Origin: Trichopria drosophilae
Lineage: Eukaryota > Arthropoda > Insecta > Hymenoptera > Diapriidae
Direction: 5' to 3'
Assembly: GCA_030407085.1 (NCBI GenBank)
Contig: CM059584.1
Coordinates: forward strand, 6,882,001 to 6,946,000
DNA length: 64,000 nt
Below the pieces are notes generated by a model. It ran no database searches, was not told where the DNA came from, and was given only the letters and a program-made list of their open reading frames with translations. Below, one piece after another: positions 24,101 through 36,949 of the stretch. The stretch's first letter is position 1. Each line of letters begins with the position of its first letter. Position numbers and translations under genes: made by a program.

Positions 24101-26139
24101 AGATTTTATCAATCGCATATTTATTTAAGTTCGAACGACATAAATATCGAATATGACGCTTAATTGAATTATTTTAAATCAGCTCGTTAGAGGAATGGGA
24201 ATCGAATGTCGTTTGTTATTGTTTTACAATTGCTGATTTTTATCCCGGAATTTTGCATTTGTTAATCATTGATATCCTATTACAATTTCATTTGATAAAT
24301 TAATTTATTACCTTATTTCCTTGCGGTATGCTGACGCTTTCTGTGTTTTACTTTTTCTTTCAAGGTTTTCATATTGTTTGACTTCGTTTTTCCGGCCTTG
24401 ACAATATCAAAGAATGAAAATTATTCTGTGTTATTTAATTTTAATTAACAAGTTGTCACATTTTTTCTTAACTGTTCGTTAAGTCGAGATAACCGGAAAA
24501 AAGACCGTCTTGTTTAACGATCAACTGTATATACTTTATTTTAGAACATTTGGAGTTTTGGATTCGTTTTTCATGAATCTTTAAATATAATTTTTTATTA
24601 TTAAATTAATACTTACAAGATAATATTTACAAGATAAAACCAACAAAAAATAATTTAATTACTAAACACATTTTGGGCTTAACGGTACCATCTCTTCTTC
24701 TTATTAATTTTGACAATTCTTGTATATTTTTTCAAGAATTTCAGATTTTGAATGAGTCAAATCTTGAATATACTAGTGCAACATATACGCGTTCCAAAAA
24801 AGCTGGAAAATTTACAATAATCTAAAAAATTATCAGCAAACATGTACTGTATAATGTTTGGTGTTGATAGAATGCATATTCAAAGGAACAGAATTGAAAA
24901 AAAATCACACTATAACAGACAATAAAAATAAAAAAACCCACCTATAAAACGTAACCTAAAAAAACGATGTGGGCATATCACTGGAATTTTTTACTTGAGT
25001 GATGGAGTACAGTTTCGGAGTTATAGGGTAACAATCATTATACATATAGCTCATTTTCCATAAGAAAATATGTTATAATAATGCTCACATTGGGGTTATA
25101 TTCTATCAGAATCATTACCAGGCCGCCTGAACACCAAAACTACCCGAAATTCCAGAGAAATAATATGATGATTTCGTTTTTTAACGCCATATTTCTTTAT
25201 AGGGCTATTTTGAAAAGCTTACATTTATATTAATATTCCTAAATTATTAGCATTATAAAGATAGCATACAGGTAAGTATCTTATTTTTGGTATAGTAAAA
25301 AACAATTAAAAAGCAACATTATTGAAATTCTATTTATTGTTATTTTTTTTTCCTGTAACTTTTTTATCGTTCGATTTTTTAAAATACGGAAAAAGTACCT
25401 TATTCTACACATTATATTTTACACAATAGGAATAGAATGGAATTTGTGCTTCTATTAGAACCTGATATATGAGTGGTTATACAGAAAGGGGCGCCGAAAC
25501 GAGTCGCCAACGTCACCTTATAGTTTTGTAAGGAAATTTTTTTATAATAGTCATGTTTTTAAAAATTTTTTCTAAATTATCCTGTAAACTCGCGCGTATT
25601 AGCTATCATTTCGCATAATTAAAGATAGTATATTTTACATTTTTCATTCATAATCAGGTAGTTGAAAGTTGACCCTTTATTTTTACAAAAACAGCATTAT
25701 AGTGTATTGTTACTATATTAAAAAATATTCAATAATTGAAATTAAAATATTCACGGTATTAATCATATATTTCAACATTAGAGATTATTTTGCGCCTAGT
25801 AAGATTTTGATAATTTACTATTCTATATAGGTTTTTTAACTTCTTAACATCTAGATTTCGTTGCGAGTAAAAATTAGGGTCATTTACAAAGACTCAGTTT
25901 TTGATCATTAAAAAAATAATTTTTGAGTATTAAAAAGGATTTCAACCCTGCTACATGAACATTCTGCCTATTATTAACGACTTTATATAAACAAATTTCT
26001 TTGATTCCAGTATTCACATCTTTAGCTGTCGAAAATAATATTTTGTAATCTCCAAAGACATTTTATTTCATAAAACACTATATCTTTTCGGACGTACAAT
26101 TTATTTACACTTTCCTATACCGCTATTAAATTTTTAAAA
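24101..26139. other. AT-rich gene-free stretch
   Basis: No gene was recognised. A strong isolated donor-like sequence, CAGGTAAGTATC, lies at 25269-25280, but the bases before it lack a polypyrimidine tract, so it is not a good exon end or ratchet site. Confidence 0.4.
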
Positions 26140-26590
26140 TACAAAATGGCGGATCCAATATGGCGAACTAGTTTTAAAAAATTGCTTATTGTTGTTTAAA
26201 TGATGTCACCCGGAGGTTTTTGGGATCGTTGATTATAAATACGAAATCTAAATTAGATTCAAGAAAGCGATATAAATATGATGGACAAAATAGAAGAATT
26301 CAAATTCACTTTATTTGTAGAATTTAGAAACTGGACGATCTGTAAGTGCGCTTATAAGGAATTTTAAGTCTAAACTGAAAATGAATAAGTTAACTTATTT
26401 TGATTTAGATGTCTGCTAATCTATAGTCATAGCAGATGTTTTTATGTAAAAATTACAAGGCAAATTTTCGCATTTTTGTCCATCATATTAGATCCACTAT
26501 TTTAAATTTCGAAAATCTAACAACGGATTGATAAGCAGCGACTGCGAAAACTCCCGAGTCACAAAAATGCCAACTTAATCCAGTTGCAAT
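26140..26590. repeat. Inverted-repeat remnant related to the nested element at 31060
   Basis: The left part (26140-26275) carries AAATGGCGGATCCAATATGGCG-type sequence followed by CGGAGGTTTTTGGGATCG. The right part (26475-26575), read on the minus strand, carries CTCGGGAGTTTTCGCAGTCG followed by AATTTAAAATAGTGGATC. Both resemble the interior of the PIF-like element at 31485-31660 (CGGGGTTTTTTGAGTCGC and AAATGGCGGACG). The segment therefore looks like a decayed, partly palindromic relative. Boundaries are approximate. Confidence 0.45.
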
Positions 26591-27159
26591 CGGAGTCTCC
26601 ACATTTTTACGTCATTGTTAAGGTTGACCAAATAAGTTGAAACCGGTTAAAAGAATGTGCCGCCTATTTGTTTTGTTTTCTTAAAGCATTTCCAGAGATA
26701 TGCCCATGCGTATGAAAGGAAACGTGTTCAAGAAACGTACAAAAGTCAATCACATATTTGTGTAAAATACTCAATAACCTTTGAACGTAAAGAAAAAGTT
26801 TGACATTAGGAAAAGTTCTTTCTATCATACTAAATTTTTCTGTGAATTATACAATTTAGTCAAAAGTTCACGTATGGTCGATGTTTATATTAACGCTTAA
26901 ACGCTCATATCTCTGCAGTACAAATCGTCAATATAATTAAAAAATCTAACCTTCTTCTACTAACAAAGAAGTCTGATAAATAATATAATCATTTAATCAA
27001 AATTTCGGTTTTGACGCTTTTGCCGTTTACTCTTTTCCCCTTTCAAAAACCGTGTGGAACTGACAGAAATAATTAAAAGCAGCAAAAAAAATTGAAGAAA
27101 CTAAAAATTAAACAAAACAATTACTCCATGAAAAAAAGCTCCCCGCAAACGTCATGCCC
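26591..27159. other. AT-rich gene-free stretch
   Basis: Nothing recognised beyond AT-rich non-coding sequence. Confidence 0.4.
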
Positions 27160-28040
27160 GACATATTAACGAATATATAACATTTGCTGAAAATCATCGA
27201 TTAGCTACGCCTTGCATTAACTTTCGAAGTTCTATAATGAAATTGCGTCGGACTTATTATTATTCACATTGGTTAGCTCGACTGCGATATTGGATGTACA
27301 CATTCCCGGCATATATAGTCTGAACATCAGAATGATATATCGCGAAACATTCAGAAATAGGGAATGGGAATGGGTTTCGCACTGGGTTCACCTATCGTCG
27401 AGGATGATGATCCTCGGAAAAGGATCGACCGGGATTCTCGGTGCGGGAGTGAACGCTTCTCACGTACTCGTGTACATATATACAAAGTGCACATATATGA
27501 ATTCATCTACATATATATATGTGCATCCGCAGATGTATTTGCGTACCCGCAGCGAGTGCATCTAGCAAATAAAGTAAAGACCGGCGAGTCCGATGATCAG
27601 GTCGGATTCCCAACGCGGCCCAGTGACCCGAATAACCCGAGGCTCGCTTATAAATCGAACTGTTGAGCCCCACCGATGTTAGCCCCCTTTCTCACGGGTA
27701 AGATGGCGGCTAAAAGGCTCCAGGATACCAGGGGGTTCGCGGACCCTCCCTCGCATTTTGTGCATCTTCCTCATATCCGACCTTTTGCTTTCTCCGACGC
27801 TTTATCCGTTTCATTTTAGCCTTCGCTTCTGCAGCTCCAGGTACGCACACGCGTAAGAACGTGTATTTGTAAGCGCACTCTCCCGTTAATTATCCGTAAT
27901 TTTTTGTTCGACTCCCAGACCTGTCGGATGATTAATCGCATCCGACACGATCTAATTAGGTACCAGGAGGGTCCTCGCTTTCGTTCTCTCCTTCCCGATC
28001 GTTGGCTTCTGACGATCGACCGTTGAAAGTGCATCCCAAA
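27160..28040. promoter_or_regulatory. Large G+C-rich island with splice-like signals
   Basis: About 0.9 kb with markedly raised G+C, and one of the most gene-like looking parts outside the exon. Several overlapping frames exist on both strands without a recognisable domain. On the + strand a short ATG frame (27703-27819) begins ATGGCGGCTAAAAGG and stops at a TAG that is also the end of a strong acceptor-like tract. Twenty-one bases later comes CCAG followed by GTACGC. It may be a regulatory element, an alternative first exon or a microexon site; no choice can be made from sequence. Confidence 0.3.
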
Positions 28041-29869
28041 AACTATTCAACGTTTTTATTTTAAACACCTTTTTTTCGAAAAATGCGGAATGAGCTTTGG
28101 AGAAGTTCGTGGACGCGTATGGTAATGAGACTTGTGGCAGGTTGCTTACTTTTTTTAAGGTTTGTGGTGTGAACAGGTATGTGATTTCCCTAGACAATAT
28201 TTGACGTTAGAAATACTGGTATATTTTTTGATGAAACGTTTCAGAATGAAACATTGAAATACTTTCATTGAATAGGGTAAAATTATGCATAATAGAACAG
28301 TGATAATACTTCACAATGATATATCGGGTGTCAGGTATATTATAAAATGTTGGTTGACCATGTTAAATACTCATGCTGGATTTAGGCTTCCACCATTTAA
28401 GATGGTGTCAACTATTGAAATGATGAAACAAGGTCAATTAGAAGAGTTTTTTTTTTTTATTTGTGCATTTTTAATCTTTTACATAGCAGAGGTTATTATG
28501 CCATACACTAGTTTTAAAATTACAATGTACATTTGTTTGCATCGGTTTCGGTGATTGTTACATAAGGTCGGGTCACGCATTACATATTTTTTATCAGATG
28601 CCTCAGTGTACAATGCTAGTTTTTAAAATTTTAAGATTACAGTTTGTAAAATAAGCATGAAGTGTTTTACATATTGATACCAATTATTGTACCAGTAACA
28701 CCTGTGCTGATAGTGGTAGGAAAAGTTTTAGTTTTCTCAGTTTTTCTAGAAATCTAACGAGTTGGTTGTCATATTTGTTACATGGTTGTTGGTGTCATGT
28801 TTGTTGGATCACTGATCAGCCTTATACGTGCGAGAGATGCGTCAATAATGATTGAAGAATGAGAGATGCAAAATAGAAGAGTTTTAGATGACATTGATGA
28901 TGTCGAATCAGAATCACGGATTATTATGTCAATAAATAAAGCAGGATGGTGCCGCATGATGCCTAAATGATGTTCACGATGATGGATAATACAGTCCGAC
29001 AAAAACTAGAAAGAACTCGGCATTACTGCTCTGTAGGTTTTTGAACTGCGAAACCCCAGCAGGTTTTAAAGTGCTAAAAACATGAATTTCTGCTACATTT
29101 AAGTTTATAGATAATTTCACTTTCAAAAAGATCGCCAGAGTTTCTAAAAGTACACCCTTCTTCAACCCAAGTCCATTTCGAAACATCAACAAAAATTATT
29201 TGTCTCTGAGAAATCTCATGTTAAATTTAGTGCTCTTAGTAATTGATTTGGAGTCTCTATTTACCTTTAACAGCAGGCAAAATTGAGCACAAATATAGTG
29301 ATATATACAATAGTATTTATAATTTGTGGGATCACTGCCAACGAAATTTGATTCGTCAGATCATTTCTCAGATAGACATAAAGTTTCTATGTTTCCAAAT
29401 TCTATTTTGAAGGTGAGCAATAGAACTTTCAGAAACTGTAGACATCTTTCTAAAATAAAATTATTTCCTGACAATATATGACTTAAATGTAGCGAAAAAG
29501 CTTTTTTTATTGCAGTTTTATTTTAGAATATCTCTAAAACCTGACGTGTTGACGATTGTTTTGGTAATTAGAAATATTATTTGGAATTTTCTTTGACATA
29601 ACTAAAAGTTGACGTACTTAACATCATCTTGAATATCATTCTGATTGTGAAGACATTGAAAAAAATCATAACACTCTGATGACCTCAGCTCTTGGTACTG
29701 CACTGGAATCGACCGTATTCTTCGCTTGCTGATTACAACATAAAGCGATTGTTGAAATGTAAACAATTTGTCGAAAGAACCAAAAAAGGCTACTTACCAA
29801 ACTTCTACCAATCATCGTAACGACTTTAATCTTTCAGATATGTCATTCTAATAAGTACCCGTCATCTGC
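28041..29869. other. Gene-free stretch
   Basis: No gene was recognised. At 29525-29555 the words ATATCTCTAAAACCTGACGTG resemble the subterminal sequence of the PIF-like element (TTCTCTAAATCATGACGTG at 31777) and the duplicated segments near 46.8 and 47.1 kb. Confidence 0.35.
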
Positions 29870-30310
29870 TCTATAAATCACATCCAATTCACGCTCGATC
29901 ATAAATCACGCCAATGCGCGTCAAATGCCTATCCGCCAATTTCGGCTGAAATAAAAAGCACTTTCATTTCTTCGTAACGTTTCGCGTGCGTTTTTAAATG
30001 AGGCCCCGAATGCGCGCGGGGGGAATCGGAAAACAACGTCTGCGTTTATAAGTAATGAATGTAGGACGAAAAGTACGGGCAAAGTGAAAAATCGCAGATC
30101 GAACGGCCCAAAAGACTGCCGGACGAGTTTCGCTTCGTTATATCGGGCATATAGGATACGATAACGAGTGGCGGAAATCGGGCGACGGCTTTTGGGACGT
30201 ACGAGGGGCCCGGTGCGATTTCGCCCGTGATGGATACGGGCACGAGGGGTCGGAAATTCGGCGCGTAATTAAGGCCGCGCCCGTACTACTCCCGAGCACT
30301 CCGATGGTGC
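29870..30310. promoter_or_regulatory. G+C-rich island, candidate regulatory element
   Basis: A sharply bounded island reaching high G+C (for example GAATGCGCGCGGGGGG and GGGGCCCGGTGCG). It has no repeat signature. A 65-codon minus-strand frame crosses it without splice sites or a domain. Confidence 0.3.
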
Positions 30311-30712
30311 AAACTCTCGTTTTTTTTTAAGTTAAAAAACCAATGAGGCATACTTTAATTCTATTTCGTAATGGAATTTCTCACAAAAATTTATTGTTAA
30401 ATATATAGCAAAAATTCGATATTTTAGCATTTCAAAAAACTGTCATTTTCTTGCAACTTTGTATTTTTTATTATATAGATGGATGTAATGTTAGTTGAAA
30501 TGTGAAGCCTTGAATACTCTTGTATCGACCGGAAACAATCCACGAATTCAATGTTTTTTTATAGTTACTAATTATGATTAATTTATTTCGTCATACATTT
30601 TTCCAGCGATGGTTTTCTTTTGAAAAATTTGGCTCCTTTTTTTTACAACACATATTAGATATTCCAAACAAGCCGAATGCATCTGTGACGTTTTTTTATT
30701 ATAATAACTCAG
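30311..30712. other. AT-rich flank of the composite transposon
   Basis: No gene or repeat was recognised. The outer limit of the transposon at 30713 is uncertain, and weak similarity between the flanks may extend a few tens of bases outward. Confidence 0.3.
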
Positions 30713-31005
30713 ATATGGCCTCAACAGCCGGAAAGTTTGACAAAAATGACGACAAAAAATGGTTTCGGGAGTTCATTTGTTATCAAAAAACATACAAAAA
30801 TTTGCTACAACATAAATCCCCAGAGCAAGGATACTCGTTTTATACAAATTTTAAATTTTTTTCACGAGTTAAAATTTATATATGTATTTAATTATTTATT
30901 TCATATAATGTTTATCTTTTCATTCTATTTATACAAATATAAAAGTCAACATTGTTAGCATAATAATAGTGTTTACATAGATGTAAGAAAGATCCATAAC
31001 GATAA

Positions 31006-32127
31006 ATGGTGGAACATAAACAAATCGTTCATCCGAACAATATTGAAGCAATAGAATTACACTGGTCTGCAAAATTCACTTTTTTTTTTTATATCAGAGT
31101 GATTTTGGACGTATTTTTGTACGCTGAACACGAATCTGAAGACGAAAAATGTCTGTCACGTCATGATTTTGAGAAAAGTGGGGACAAAAACACCAAAAAA
31201 CGTGTTTTTGGGTGTCTTTACTCCTAATTTTCTCAGAAGCCTGACGTGCAACATATCTGAATTTATGCTCAAATTAAAGCTTGATTCTTCCCCTACAAAA
31301 ATCATACACGACAGTTTTAAAGAAAATTTCATAGTTTTGAAAAAAAAATAGTTTTAACCTTGCTATTCCTAGTGACTATGATGAAAATGCAAATTATTTA
31401 ACTACATTGAGCAGAGCTCATACAAACCACTACTTGACTGTTTTTCGGGGTTGGTGTTTAAAAATCCAGTGTCGTTTTTATAAAATTCAAAATGGCGGAC
31501 GTCAAAATCCAAGATGGCGGTCGTAAAAATAAAAAATTTAAATTAACCTCATGAAAATCAGTACTCGGGGTTTTTTGAGTCGCTGATCACGAATCCAATG
31601 TTAGTTTGACAAAATTTAAAATAGCGAATCCAAACTGGCGGCCGCAAAATAAAAAAATATACTTAGGATCTTAAAATCACCACTTCATGGTTTTTTTTTG
31701 TTCGCCATTAGTAATACCAGCGGTTATTCGATTTTGTTTGCAAAAACGCGTTTTTTGGTGTCTTTACCCCCACTTTTCTCTAAATCATGACGTGATAGGC
31801 ATTTTTCGACTTCAGATTAGTGTTCAGCACACAAAAATATATCGATACGATACACAAAAATCACTCTGATATTAAGAAAAAAAAAATCCGTGCAGACCTG
31901 TGTTATCAACAATACTGAAAGTTCATGTCGTCATCGAGCATTTAAAAGATTGTCTTGCTTTTGTAAACAATGTTTGGTTAGGGGTATGGTCTGAACAGGC
32001 TGGAGAGTCTGTTCATACAGAATTTTTAAAATATTGGAACAAATATAAAATTAACGCAATAACTGATCCGTCATATAATGAAAGGTTAAAAAAAGCAGTC
32101 GTTGAATTTTTATCTGTTCATATTTAA
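31006..32127 (+). pseudogene. Split transposase-like reading frame (C-terminal fragment)
   Basis: Two blocks, 31006-31059 and 31903-32127, lie in the same reading frame once the inserted element and one TTA duplication are disregarded. The second block reads as real protein, with LKVHVVIEHLKDC, then WSEQAGESVHTEFLKYWNKY, then a charged helix and LSVHI before the stop. An S-E-Q-x-x-E-x-x-H-x-x-F-x-x-x-W pattern recalls the C-terminal part of transposase-like proteins that are scattered in insect and cnidarian genomes; that comparison is from memory and the family is not named with confidence. The upstream catalytic region is missing, so the product cannot be active. No upstream exon was found; the ATG at 31006 directly follows a stop codon in frame. 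Confidence 0.5.
31060..31902. mobile_element. Nested PIF/Harbinger-like TIR element (843 bp)
   Basis: Inverted ends of about 150-160 bp (31060-31210 and 31741-31902) begin CACTGGTCTGC on the left and CACAGGTCTGC on the reversed right side. TTA flanks both ends (31057-31059 and 31903-31905), a TWA-type 3-bp duplication typical of PIF/Harbinger. It has no transposase. The interior contains two related blocks with AAAATGGCGGACG / CTGGCGGCCGC words followed by CGGGGTTTTTTGAGTCGC- and CATGGTTTTTTTTTGTTCGC-like sequence, suggesting an internal tandem duplication. It lies inside the coding part of the transposon at 30713-32390. Confidence 0.8.
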
Positions 32128-32390
32128 TTGTAGACAACTTCTGTTTAGTAAAAATTGAATAAAAATGTGTCGAAAATAAATTTAGTTTAAGATTTATTTA
32201 CCCTCCATAATTATTTTTATAACTTATTAATGGCTAACTAAACAAAATTTTAAAATGCGTGTAAACGAGTATCCTTGCTCTGGCGATTTATGTTATAACG
32301 GATTTTTGCATATTTTTTGATAACAAATGAAACCCCGTTACCATTTTTGGTCGTCATTTTTGTTAAACTTTCCGGCTGTAGAGGCCATAT

Positions 32391-34829
32391 GTGAACTTAG
32401 GAATGTTACTTTTCCTCATTTTTACACATTGAATAATCAATTACATGTAGACATGTAACGAAATCCGTGACCGAAAAATTGATTTATTTGATTTCAACAA
32501 ATTTTCTCTTGGGTGGAATTTCTGCACATATTTGTAGAATGACGTATCGAGATTGAACAAAAATGAAAATACTGCTACGGATGACACCTATATTGTGATT
32601 TTTTTTTACTTAGCCGTTTGTTGGTAACAATCGGAACAACTAACATCACCTTGATTATACATCTGTTGCATTTTAAGTTACTTAAATTTGTATTTGTTTA
32701 TAAGGCTATTTCACCTTAATAATTGGGTGCACCTTTGAAAAGGACCAATATTAAAAAACCAAAAGCCAACTTTCGACTCTGTTATGTTGTATTGGTGTCT
32801 ATTGTTTACCCTACTGCGGTCCCTCAAAGTATTGCTTCTTTACGTTAATTTGTTGTTAATACTTTGTGTACTACTACTGCTTTTATGTACATTCATTATA
32901 AATAAAAATGATTAATTCGATCAATTTTAAGTTATTACTTGTTTTGATTTCTTAAAATAAGCTCGAAGGCGCTGTCTGTGTACTAACTTGATTTAAGAAA
33001 CAAAAATATGTAATGATGTAATTCCCATACTTTGAAGATGTTTCTAACGTCAAATTATGCTTTCATGCTCCTCCATTTTGCATAATTTCTTGGCTAATGA
33101 TACTCATGGAGAATCAATTTTGAAAAAGCAGAATTTTATCATTTTTTAGTCCAGACATTGGACCTTCAATTGGTACTTTATTTTGATATCGCTCGTACCG
33201 ATTTTTTATCTGGATTATTACGAATCGGATGGATAATGCGGACGGCAAAGATATTGAAAAATGATGATGTTTTTACTAATATTGAATAACATGTATATTG
33301 TTATGTTGTTTAATTCGACCGTATTTTTTGAGTATTTTTAACTGAATACTTCCTGTAGTAGTCTGAGGACAAAAATGCAAACGAGAAAAGATTTTAAAAA
33401 GATATAGACTTTTTGCCTCGGAAGCAATGATTTATAGATGGACAGTTTCAAAAATTTCGGAAGTAATAATTTCATTAGTAACGTATGTTACCTTGCACAA
33501 TGATTATATTTTCGGAGTTGCTCATTGCGAATCTTATATATTTCCTCAAATTCATCATTGCAAAACATAAAGGCTCTTCAATTTCGCCTTTTTTTAAACG
33601 AAAAAATAAAGACAGACGGAAGAAACTATCCCAAAAACACTAATTTTATTGGTTATTACCACTGTTAATGACCGTTTTCCAACATTTTCTTTTGTAATTA
33701 AATCACATACAGCTTGTAGCATAAACTAGTATGGACTAGTGTTTAATAATTAAAAATTATTGTTAATACAATTGATAATATAAGTCTAAGATAATCCTAA
33801 TTATTATGTTTTTTAGTTGGTATAAATATTATTATTTATATCGACTACGTATATATTTTTTCTACATTTTTTCTACAGATTAAAAATCTTTCATAGACAT
33901 CGTTTTATTTTCATTATTTTAGAATTTTCGGTCCCACAATTAGAAAGTCACCCTACAATCAAAAACTTATATTAGATACGTAAAAACGACGAAAATCTCA
34001 TCTAACGAGCTTCAAGTGAATCCGGATATGTAATTTTTGAAACATTGTTCGCCATAATGGATGGGTTATTTTGAATCTTCAAAATCAGATCTAATATTCA
34101 TAATCAAAACATTTCATCAACATTATGAATGTTGATACTCATCTGTCAAATTCTTAATCAGCGATTTCGAAAATTTGCCTAAGGTATCATTATTATAATC
34201 AAGTTATTGCATATTACATCTATATTCGACATAAACCATTCATTTTTAACTTTTATGTCTACAAAAAATACGTTTTTTTGGAAACTCCCCTTTATTAAAA
34301 TTGTATGTTTCTAAAAGTAAAAAAATTATTAAAATATAGGTCAAAGGTAACAATATTTAGAGGATCCGGACAAAACCTATTCAGAAATTTAATTGCCATT
34401 GGATAATTCGAAGCTAAAATGAAATAATGTGAAGTTTAAAAAAATCTAGCTCTTCTTTAATTTAGCTCTATTGTGGCAATCGACGAAATGAAAAGTTGTT
34501 GAAAAGTACAGTCAAATTTATTAAGAATTTATTCAGTATAAACACCACTATATAAAATTTATATTTTACATTGATAATATTTTTGCCATGAGCAATATTT
34601 TCTCATTCTTTTTATTAAATTTTACCGAGTAATTAAGGCAAAATTAATCAACAACAACAAAGCATAATTAACAGTTTTACATTATCCCTTCAATGACTAC
34701 ATTTCTACGCTAGAAATCCCCAATTAAAATTACAAATTCAAAATTTCTTTCACTTAAAAAATATATTGGACAAAGTAAATTTATTTAAACTACCAATGAG
34801 TAGTTGACTAACATATTTACGTCCCAACA
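32391..34829. other. AT-rich gene-free stretch
   Basis: No gene was recognised. At 32726 GGGTGCACCTTTGAAAAGG resembles the GGGTGCACCTC end of the element at 55937, but no partner end was found. TTTTTTCTACATTTTTTCTACAG near 33855-33880 is a small tandem duplication resembling an acceptor without an exon. Confidence 0.4.
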
Positions 34830-36330
34830 TATTTGCTCGGTTCCGTCTCGCTATATTTATCTTACGCTGTTCTCTTTTCCCCCTACCTTGCGAACTGGGA
34901 CTTCTTTTGGTAAATACAACGAGACGGAAGGAGAAGCGAGGAACCAAGCAGGTAAATGTACCGGAAATCTACTGTAGTATTGTGTTGTGGGATTCTGTCT
35001 CCACTGAGAATTGAGTACTCTGGTTTTATTTGCTGTGGAAACTTGTTTATCTAATGTTCCATCTGCAAACCAAATTATTTGAATGATTGTTCACGAATTC
35101 ACTAAAGATATTTTTTCAAAAATCATTAGCAATAGAGATTGATCTATAAGACACAAATGTTATTTCAGATGTCAAATATAGAAAGTAAACAAAATAAACA
35201 ATCTGGTATAAACTTGAACCCTAATTATATTAAAAGAAGATATTGAAATGACATTAAGGTTGTCCTGCCACATGAACATTTCTTCAGTCGTAAATTTGAA
35301 TCGCCATTTATTCTTTTTGTTCGTTTGCAATGATAGAAATTAAGAAATATTGCTAAGAAATAAGAAATCTCTCGCGATATTGTCCACGCCTTCAAAGAAT
35401 TTTGAATTAATTCTTGGTTGTGTCCGTTTTTTGGTGTTTTCTTATTTTATAAATATGGACCAGTAACACTGACCAATATCATCAAACATAAAAAAGTGAG
35501 TTAATATGCATAACGATGATTCAAATTAAACCATAATTCCATAAAAAATAACCATTGCAATAACCTTTTAGGCTATTTGAAAGAGACAATTTCTGGCTAT
35601 TGCACCATTGGACCAGCATTTAATACGGGCTTTACGAGGTTATTTATGAGAGCCTAATATGAGCAGAGTTAAAAGACACAGAAGATGGGCCATCTCTGCC
35701 AGTATATCATCCCATGCACGGACACCTCCTATGCAGATAGGAACTCGCATGACAAATCGTCGCGAGAATCGTTCCTGCCGATAAGGCCGCCCCCTTTACG
35801 GGTTATCCCTCTTTCGCGATACTTTCGTTTCCTCCGCCAATTTCCTCCACTAGCGATTAAAAAAACAGAGCCCCGAGAATAACGCCGGATTGACGATAAA
35901 CTTGACTGACGAATATTTCCAAGTCGTTCTGCTTGCTCGTCGGAGACTGAAAACCACTTATGAGAAAGCATCTGTATGCTAATTCGCGCATTTGAATGGC
36001 AGATAATTTAACAATTGTTATATGTACATAAAGACCGGACTTTTCGGACGCCACACATGCCTCTTCGCTCGCGCGAGCGATGATTTTGAAGATTAATGTT
36101 CCCTTATGGAAGAATTCCGATGGGGATATTGTATATCTCCTTACGCGTTGCTGATTTATTTACGACGATTGCTGGAACGTCGGGGTTATAATTGTTTCGC
36201 CTCTTGGAAATGCGCCTTGTTTTCTGCGAACTACTTTTTGTGAGGGATCTAATGGGAAAATTTCAAATAAGAAGATTAAGTTAGGAATCCGGAGTATCCG
36301 GCCAGAAATCGGAGAACTTTACTATTCATG
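34830..36330. promoter_or_regulatory. Two G+C-rich islands, candidate regulatory elements
   Basis: Raised G+C occurs at about 34830-35010 and 35640-36330, separated by AT-rich sequence. The second contains CGTCGCGAGAATCG, CTTCGCTCGCGCGAGCG and CCCTCTTTCGCGATAC. Overlapping frames on both strands have no domain or splice sites, so no gene is called. Confidence 0.3.
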
Positions 36331-36949
36331 AGATCGACGCGATTCAGGATTTTTATAGTGATGTCATTCGTGGAGTATTCGTGATTTTAGAAGATTTTCA
36401 TGGATTTTGTAATTTTTAAGAATATCAAAACTGTGCATTTCTTGATTTAGTCTGATGACTATAGAAATCACTTCAGACCACGTCATTCTTAGAAATGGTC
36501 TCCCTAGGGTACCGAATTTCGATGTCGATATTCTAAATTAGATATACTTTTTGCAATGGAACGACGTTATTAATTTAAAAATATGTAATTTTAAAAAAGT
36601 AAGGATTTTCCCGACAATGGACAATTCTAAATTTCCTATTTAGTAAAAGAGTTCAGTGTCCATTTACTAAACGAAACAACGACGAGAACCTTTTAATGCC
36701 TGTAAAACCTCTATCGTTTAATATATGTTTGTTATAGAAAATATCAATTACGAACATTAAAAAACAAAACAAAAAAGATACACAATAAAATTACTAATAT
36801 TTATGCTCCAACGACAAAAATTATGAACAATTAATTCTATTTTTAGATAAACAAAAGATTTGTTATCGCAATTTATGGACGAAGCAATGATGCAATTTAA
36901 GGTTACCATAAATAAAACGGAAAAGAAAATTGAGCAATAATTAAAAATG
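36331..36949. other. AT-rich gene-free stretch
   Basis: Nothing recognised. Confidence 0.4.

Larger units (their letters stand above)
30713..32390 (+). mobile_element. TIR DNA transposon carrying a transposase-like fragment, interrupted by a second element
   Basis: Terminal inverted repeats of about 145 bp (30713-30857 and 32246-32390) match closely: ATATGGCCTCAACAGCCGG at the left is mirrored by CCGGCTGTAGAGGCCATAT at the right, and CAGAGCAAGGATACTCGTTT by its complement. The interior encodes a short transposase-like C-terminal segment on the + strand (31006-31059 plus 31903-32127) followed by AATAAA signals. Without the 843-bp insert at 31060-31902 the element would be about 0.84 kb, too short to encode a full transposase, so it was already an internally deleted copy. 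The superfamily is not clear and the exact outer ends and target duplication were not resolved. Confidence 0.7.

Noticed and set aside
25260..25280. Second ratchet site (CAG-GTAAGTATC)
   Set aside because: The donor half is perfect but no polypyrimidine tract precedes the AG.
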